NCBI GenBank assembly: GCA_036971615.1
Contig: JAYKKR010000057.1
Location: 1-64,000, forward strand
Reading direction: 5' to 3'
Length of the DNA stretch: 64,000 nucleotides
Source: Amyloporia xantha
Taxonomy: Eukaryota; Basidiomycota; Agaricomycetes; Polyporales; Adustoporiaceae
The notes under the pieces are model-generated. The model saw only the letters and a program-made list of their open reading frames with translations. It did no database searches and was not told the DNA's origin. The position numbers and the translations under genes are program-made. Below, one piece after another: positions 58,245 through 64,000 of the stretch (the stretch's first letter is position 1; each line of letters starts with the position of its first letter).

Positions 58245-59847
58245 CCTCTCCTCGAACGACAGCCGTGCACTCGATCCCTGCGCGATTTTCACCAGACGCT
58301 CTTCTCGTTCACTCTAATCAGATCGCCCTTCTAGATGTCCAAGTCTTACTATGCATCTGGGGGTGTATATATCTTAGGTCTTATTCCACTACTCGTCGCC
58401 GCAGTCCCAGTGGTCGAGATCCGAGTCCTTTTCTCAGGGGATCAAATGAACAAAATTTCTCTACGACAGGAGACCCTAACTATTTTGATTTCGTATGATT
58501 CACTCCGGCGAAAAATGAACGTGATTGCAACTACAGTGGCTATCGCGCACAGCTCTGTATCGGCCATCGCAATCGAGCCGCAGCATCACAGGGAACACAT
58601 GATGGATGAGTGTATCGGAAGGTTCCGAAGGCGGCTTTGATTCCTCAATCACGTTGGTGCCGTGGATTCCAATATGGCGGCCTGGAGGTGAAGTAGACTT
58701 ATCATTGACACTAGACTATTTATAGATAATCCAGTCCTCAAGGAGAAACATGGGCCGCGCTGAGAATTGGTGACAGAAAGAACTTGAAGGCAAGGGTTTG
58801 AGGGCCCTCATTTTCTTAACGCCGGTACACTTCTCAGAATGTTTAGGGCGTCGAATGCCGTTCGTCGTTCGGCCCCCGAACCGGCATGTGAATATAGCGA
58901 TCGAGACCTGTATGGCTGCCCTAGTCGTACGGAATGACATCGTCACATGGGGCGCAAGAGGCACCAAAAAAGCCAGTGATAGACTTAACATTATCCCCGA
59001 TTCACCATGCTGATTCGCCCACGTAGATCTCAAAATGAGTACGAAATGCCAGCTATGAAGGGCAGGGCAAGAGTCTCGTTTGAGACAGCGGCTAACTTAT
59101 CCCGGACGCTGTGGGCTCCATCTGGACTACTTCGCAACACATCTATTGGACGCACAACTCCAAAAGGCATAGTTGATCTCGGCTGGTCTAACCAGATCAT
59201 GGGCAGAGCCACAATTTTCGCGTGCGAGGTATTGCGCAAGAACTAGAATCAAGACCATGATTACTTCCTGTCCTTCGCTATCGAAATGCAAAATCCCTTT
59301 GGTGAAAGCTTGACGTCGCGTTAAGTCCCATCTTATGCCAGTCAAAAATAATCAATTCAGGGCCTGCAGCATGCTCACATTAGTGTGGCCATTGGGTGTT
59401 TTCATGTCGACCAGCTGCGTCTCAATTGTGCGGGACTCACGCGAAGGGAAAGATGGTCTCACGGAAGGCATGATGCGGTGATATGGCGATGAACCTGGGC
59501 GTCACATGGCGTACCACTTGGACGCACTATGCGCCAGCTCACCTCAGGGACAAGTGTCTCTTTGGGTTGTTAGAAGCAATCCAGTAATTTATTGTGTTAT
59601 CGTCTCAATCTCGTAATAGTCGTGACTTGTAAAGCAGAGAGGCTAATACGTGTTCCTCATGGGCCCCGTTTTTGAAGGTCATTCCCGGAACTAACCTTTT
59701 ATGCCCTATGAGAATCAAGTACGCGGCACGCATGTCAAGAACAAGTCCTGTTTTTCTTGGTACGTGGACTTATCTCACGCTCGTCCTTGTCTAACTCCAC
59801 CACCTGCCTGACGCCTCTCAACCGATTCCGTCTCCCAGTCCCATACG
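58245..59847. other. no supported gene
   Basis: The left end (to 58498) may be the last exon of the Zn2Cys6 gene: the frame there ends in a natural-looking tail with RRRSPSGRDPSPFLRGSNEQ. Minus frames at 58716-59033 and 59127-59345 are Leu/Arg-rich without motifs. Confidence 0.4.
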
Positions 59848-61706
59848 ATGTCTTTCGCCCAAGCAGCCCCTTACGGTCCCGCCTCCATTCGGTCGCTGTT
59901 CATCCCTCTGGCAAAACCTCCGAGTAATGAGGAGGTTGCGTTGCATAGGTTTAAACATCGTCGTAACATAAGGCTAGATGGAGAGGAAGACGTTGATTCA
60001 TCTCGCAAGCTTCATCGCCACTTCTGCTTCAATGGCGATGACCGACGTATTGCTCATCAAGAGGCAATGGCCGACATTGAGGATGCAGTAAGTCTCACGC
60101 ATTTATCCTGACATCCACCGGCCGCTAAATCGTCTGTAATCCTAATCAGGCCACAGGCGCTGCACGACTCGCTGACACTATGTTTGTGGGGTTTGGAATT
60201 CGGCCTGAATGGCCGCCATCCAAACCTCTGGCACCACAACATATACATCTCGACGTCATCATGACTAGGCAGTTGGAGCAATACCCAGCACTGAAAGAAG
60301 TCGTTGATCGGATAACTCGCATTGTTCAACAGGAACTGGCAATTCCCCATATCCTCGCGTACTCTCATAAGCTGAACGAGGTCACACCTGGTCCTGGTTA
60401 TGCTCTTGATGCAGAGACAAGGCGTATCACTTTAAATCCTATCCGGCTAGCTTCCGCTCCGATAATCACTACGCCACTCTCTGATACGCCTCGCGACGCG
60501 TCGACAACAGGCCCTTCTCAGCAAGGCCCGAATACTGCGCCGTCTGAGAAAGTCCCGACTGCTGTGCCCGCTCGACCAGGCTCAACTGCTGAGGTTTCTC
60601 AGCACAGCCCGATTATCGCGTCGCCTCAGCATGTACTTCGTCGAGAATCGCCCACGCGTGCTGGGCACACGACACGTCACTCTGCAAATTCGTCATCTCA
60701 AGGCACTCAAGCAGACAGAACAATGGAGAGTCAGTACAACACAGGCAAGCGGGCTGTATAGTCTCATAATGATAGCTAACTAACGGTCGGCATGCACGTA
60801 GAGACCAATTTAAACCAGCCCCAATCTATTCACAAAGGTACCACCCGACCAGGTCCTGAGAAGCAGCCCGCTTCGCGTAAAGAACACACTGGAAATTCCG
60901 GCGGTCCTGACGCCACGACCACTCCTTCCATAGGAGAGGCATCGAGCACTACCTCAGGCAGCTTCGTGTTTTCTGCCGGCGTGATACCCTCCAGACATCC
61001 TGCCACTCCCGGTGCCGCAACTTCTCCATCTCAAACTTCAATGTCCAATTCAACGACTCGTATCTCTTCGGCTCCTTTCCATGAGCACACCAAAGCGACG
61101 AGTAGGATGGGGGTGCCGGATGTGAGATCGCCCGAAGGATCAACACGGGCTCCATCTTCCGGTCGGCGTCATCGATCTATGGTTGATCGTGCAGTCATGA
61201 CAGATCGAGTAGAAGGCGACACATCGCGGGCAAGTGGGGCCACAATAAACGATCCTGTGGATAGTTTCAGGCGTATGACTATAGCGGACTTGGAGCCGCA
61301 GATCGTTGGCAGTCACCCTCAGGCTCAGCGACTCACAACGGTCTTGACCGACGCGCCGCCATCATACAACGCCAGCAGTGCTCTTCTCCCAGATGCCCGT
61401 GCACATGCCTCTCGTACCAATGATGGTGTAACGGACTTTCTGGACAATCTCGAGGTAGATCGTAGCGTTCGTGCGGAGATATTTCGTGCGCTGAACTATC
61501 ATCACACGGATTGGGAGACATGTTTCATTCGAGCGGGCTTATCACAGCACGCAGCAGGACGTCTGAAAGCACTCTTATTCGAGGAGCTCTCACCGGAGAC
61601 GCAAGCTGTCATGACGGCCGCGTCCAATGCGATCGACTCTCATTCTGGGACGACTTTACCGTCCGTCTCCTCGACAGAAAGTAGTGTCACGGCTTCGGAA
61701 GACTAG
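59848..61706 (+). CDS. 579-residue low-complexity protein, unknown
   Basis: Exons 59848-60087, 60150-60744 and 60802-61706 total 1740 bases and give an unbroken frame from ATG 59848 to TAG 61706. The N-terminal 190 residues are compact (IHLDVIMTRQLEQYPALKEV, VDRITRIVQQELAIPHILAY). Residues from about 190 to 430 are Ser/Thr/Pro/Ala-rich and probably unfolded, with repeated TAPSEKVPTAVPARPG-like phrases. The C-terminal part has a short helical domain (DFLDNLEVDRSVRAEIFRAL, FIRAGLSQHAAGRLKALLFE). No signal peptide or membrane span; probably nuclear or cytosolic. The second intron is GC..AG. The arrangement of two ordered ends and a disordered middle fits a scaffold or regulatory protein, but I do not recognise the family. 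Confidence 0.75.
60745..60801 (+). other. GC..AG intron
   Basis: Fifty-seven bases, starting GCAAGC after the exon end ACACAG, ending CACGTAG, with GATAGCTAACTAAC holding a strong branch site. It contains in-frame stops, so it must be removed for the two long exons to form one protein. Confidence 0.8.
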
Positions 61707-64000
61707 CGCTCTTCACCTTGGTATGGAATTTCCACCGATGGTTATGCAAACTGGGGTGCAAGTTCGCCGCAGTTAGTGTTGAGTCTATGTCCAGGTGTAC
61801 TAGAGGTCCGGCAGTGTATTCCGTGTTGAAATTTCAATCTTAGCCGCAGTCTTGTCTATGTTTCTGCACATGTAAGGAGGATGGCAACGCAACGTTCTCA
61901 AGATTGTGGATAGCGCGTAACTGGTATAATAACTCGCCATTGCGTTCGGCTCTCTATCTTTCACTCGTACCTTTCGTTTTGGTGACTGTCGTAATGCGAG
62001 GGCCAGCCGCTTTCGAATTCATTTGGGTCTTTTCCCCAATAAAGCTTTTGCTTTCGTCTCCCGGCGGCCTATGCACGATTGGACGATCAGCCGCTTCCCC
62101 ATCTCGGAAACAAGGAAGGGTGACGATGGTTAACCTTTGATAAATCTTATACAGATCAGCTGTGGTAAATGAACCGAAGTAATCGTCGTGACACAGCGAA
62201 GGCGTAGCTATCAGCATGTTGCTTACTACTACCTAGGGTGTCGATGTCTCATTGATGCCATGAGCATCACCAGTTACATGGTTTATTAGTATATCTTCCC
62301 GAACGTGAGATGAGGATGGAAACGCCATCGGTTAGTCGGTCTGGTGGACACATGGGATATTGGAGTAAACTACACATAAAGCGACATATCGTTGCTACGC
62401 AGCCTGCAACTAAAAATCAACATCACGACCGACGAACAAACCCAACGGCAACGGCCTGGCCCCAGAGACACACTGATGATGCTCGCTTGCGCCTCTCGTC
62501 ATGGTAAGACCACACCTGCATTGCATGAATAAACTGAAGAACTGCGCAGCCGACAACCCAGGTGAATCGCTTGAATCCAATTTGACTAACATTTCGGCTG
62601 TTGTCAGCTTCCGCACTGGCATGGATTCCTGTTTGGATGACCCTGGAGCAGAGTTCGGAGACGATGTTATCTTGCGAACATCTGTAGCGCCAAATGGTCC
62701 CGTAAAGTTCTGAATGGCATACTAGAACTAACACAATACTCACACGGTAGTCTCGGAACCTGTACAATTGAGTCTTGGGAAGACGAATGTAAAGTATCAT
62801 GGCTTGTAGCAGATATATGAGGTTGATCTGCATGCCCTAGAAATACGAGTCATTAGTGTCAGACATAACCTTCACCTATTCAACAGCGAGGACCAAACCT
62901 GAAGTCGGTGTCGGGCATCGAGTATTCGGTACGGTGGGTATCTCGTACCATGACTCGTCGAAGGGTCTGTCGGCTATGATTGGCGGCCAGTCATCCTCAG
63001 CTACATCCAGCTCAGTGATTGTATGCGACATGTAGAATTTGAATGAGTCTCACTGCGAGGTGGGTACAATTTCGCTGGATAGCGAGGTATTGCAAAAAAT
63101 TTATCGAGGAGTACTATGTCCAATAGTTAATGCGTTGTTTTCAGTAAGCGCAATCAAACACGCTGCAATCACTACTTACCAAAATAGCGGCAGCGACCTG
63201 TCGCGCACCGGGCCGCCCACAATACACGGTCACGATCGGGAGTGGGTTTCCATGCAAACACTATGGTCTCAGTGTTGCTCTCACTGGTCTTGTCTAATGC
63301 AGCACACAGACAGCCTGGGTTGGTAAAAAGATACCTGAACCGATATTGCGACCACTGGGAAGGATGAACGGGCTCTTTGCATGCTCCAGGGCTGAGAGGC
63401 CTGTCGACACCTTTAGCCACTAGCAGTATGATCACGATTTTGAGACGATGTACGCACCAGACGAAGGTGCTCAACGCCTTTTCTTTGGCGTTATATTCGA
63501 GGAGGCAGTCGTCGCTCAACCTGACACCAATAGAGTAAAGAAAAAGTTCATCAGACCCCTGATTATCAGTGCTAGCTGTGTCCTTGGGAGAAACAGTAGT
63601 CGGCCAGCTGGACATGCTTTGGACTTTCAAGGCAAAGTTACGATAGACTATGAATGAAGCAACCACTGAGTATGTCGCTCGACCATCATTTTGAGCGTAT
63701 CTATATAAAAGACACAATACTGTGACACGTCACATAGTGATGCTGTGGCTCTCGATTCTTGCGGGGAAGATTATGAAGACAGTCGTCCTTCCTCCCAGAA
63801 CCATCTTGTAACCAATCAATCAGGGTGGTCCGTGGGCCTCGTGCTTTAATCGGCGTTGTGTACTCATCACGAAGGAACTCTAGTAGATCGCTAGCCCACA
63901 GAGGAGATCCGACAGTCCTCATTGGTGTCCATGTAGCCGGGAACAGTGCGACAGCAATATGTCGTCAGGAAAAAGGTACGATAAGCATATGGGCCTCGGC
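61707..64000. other. right end, fragments only
   Basis: After the 3' end of the 59.8-61.7 kb gene there are minus frames 62423-62833 (136 residues), 63172-63717 (181) and 63701-63922 (73). The last starts MRTVGSPLWASDLLEFLRDE and might be a first exon, with the frame at 63172-63717 as later exons. That frame has a hydrophobic patch (LKIVIILLVA) but no motif. A minus-strand gene running leftwards from about 63922 is possible but not proven. Confidence 0.3.

Noticed and set aside
38000..62000. mating-type locus (homeodomain or pheromone receptor genes)
   Set aside because: The orphan genes and membrane protein prompted the idea, but no homeodomain helix (WFxNxR), no peptidase neighbour and no pheromone-like CaaX frame were seen.
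1..64000. CRISPR array, operons, bacterial origin
   Set aside because: Short spliceosomal introns throughout and eukaryotic protein families exclude a prokaryotic source; no regularly spaced direct repeats of CRISPR type occur.

Overview
The window reads as nuclear DNA of a filamentous basidiomycete, probably an agaricomycete of the polypore type (the group is inferred from general resemblance, not from a search). Real genes are cut by many short introns of about 46-66 bases with GT..AG ends, branch sites of the CTAAC/CTGAC type and a notable share of GC..AG introns. There are no operons, ribosome binding sites or CRISPR arrays, and I found no tRNA or rRNA gene.

Region 1 (about 1-12.1 kb) is a gene graveyard. 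Four conserved eukaryotic genes lie side by side as decayed copies: a BTB-domain protein (+), a RhoGAP (-), the delta subunit of translation factor eIF2B (-) and the N-terminal part of V-ATPase subunit a (-). The BTB, RhoGAP and V-ATPase copies keep their introns, so they came from copying of DNA, not of mRNA. A broken lineage-specific gene with an Arg/Ser-rich tail lies to their left.

Region 2 (12.1-16.3 kb) has no gene I can support. Region 3 (16.36-19.6 kb) is an AT-rich island with an intact ten-exon gene for a KDM3/JMJD1-like JmjC protein, with all three metal ligands present, Cys clusters at the N-terminus and a possible C2H2 finger at the C-terminus. Region 4 (19.6-38.2 kb) is mostly non-coding or relic sequence: fragments of lineage-specific genes, a duplicated segment at 21.9-22.25 kb, two CpG-rich islands (23.1-24.6 and 30.2-31.3 kb) and short G/C-rich tandem repeats.

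Region 5 (38.2-61.7 kb) is different: well-formed multi-exon genes at wide spacing, most without a domain I recognise. They are a gene with a 57-residue tandem repeat (38.3-40.3 kb, +), a ten-exon gene (40.9-43.1 kb, -), a small hydrophobic/Cys-rich gene (44.1 kb, +), a nine-exon gene (45.8-47.4 kb, -), a gene with internal hydrophobic stretches (51.1-52.6 kb, +), a multi-spanning membrane protein (53.3-54.7 kb, -), a Zn(II)2Cys6 protein with its zinc cluster near the C-terminus (56.8-58.2 kb, +) and a 579-residue low-complexity protein (59.8-61.7 kb, +). For five of the genes in the window, exon lengths and phases add up exactly to an open frame, which is the main evidence that they are real.

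The genes do not form an obvious pathway. The contrast between decayed housekeeping copies on the left and intact lineage-specific genes on the right suggests a fast-evolving accessory region next to an old segmental duplication. Everything here is from reading alone; no database search was run.
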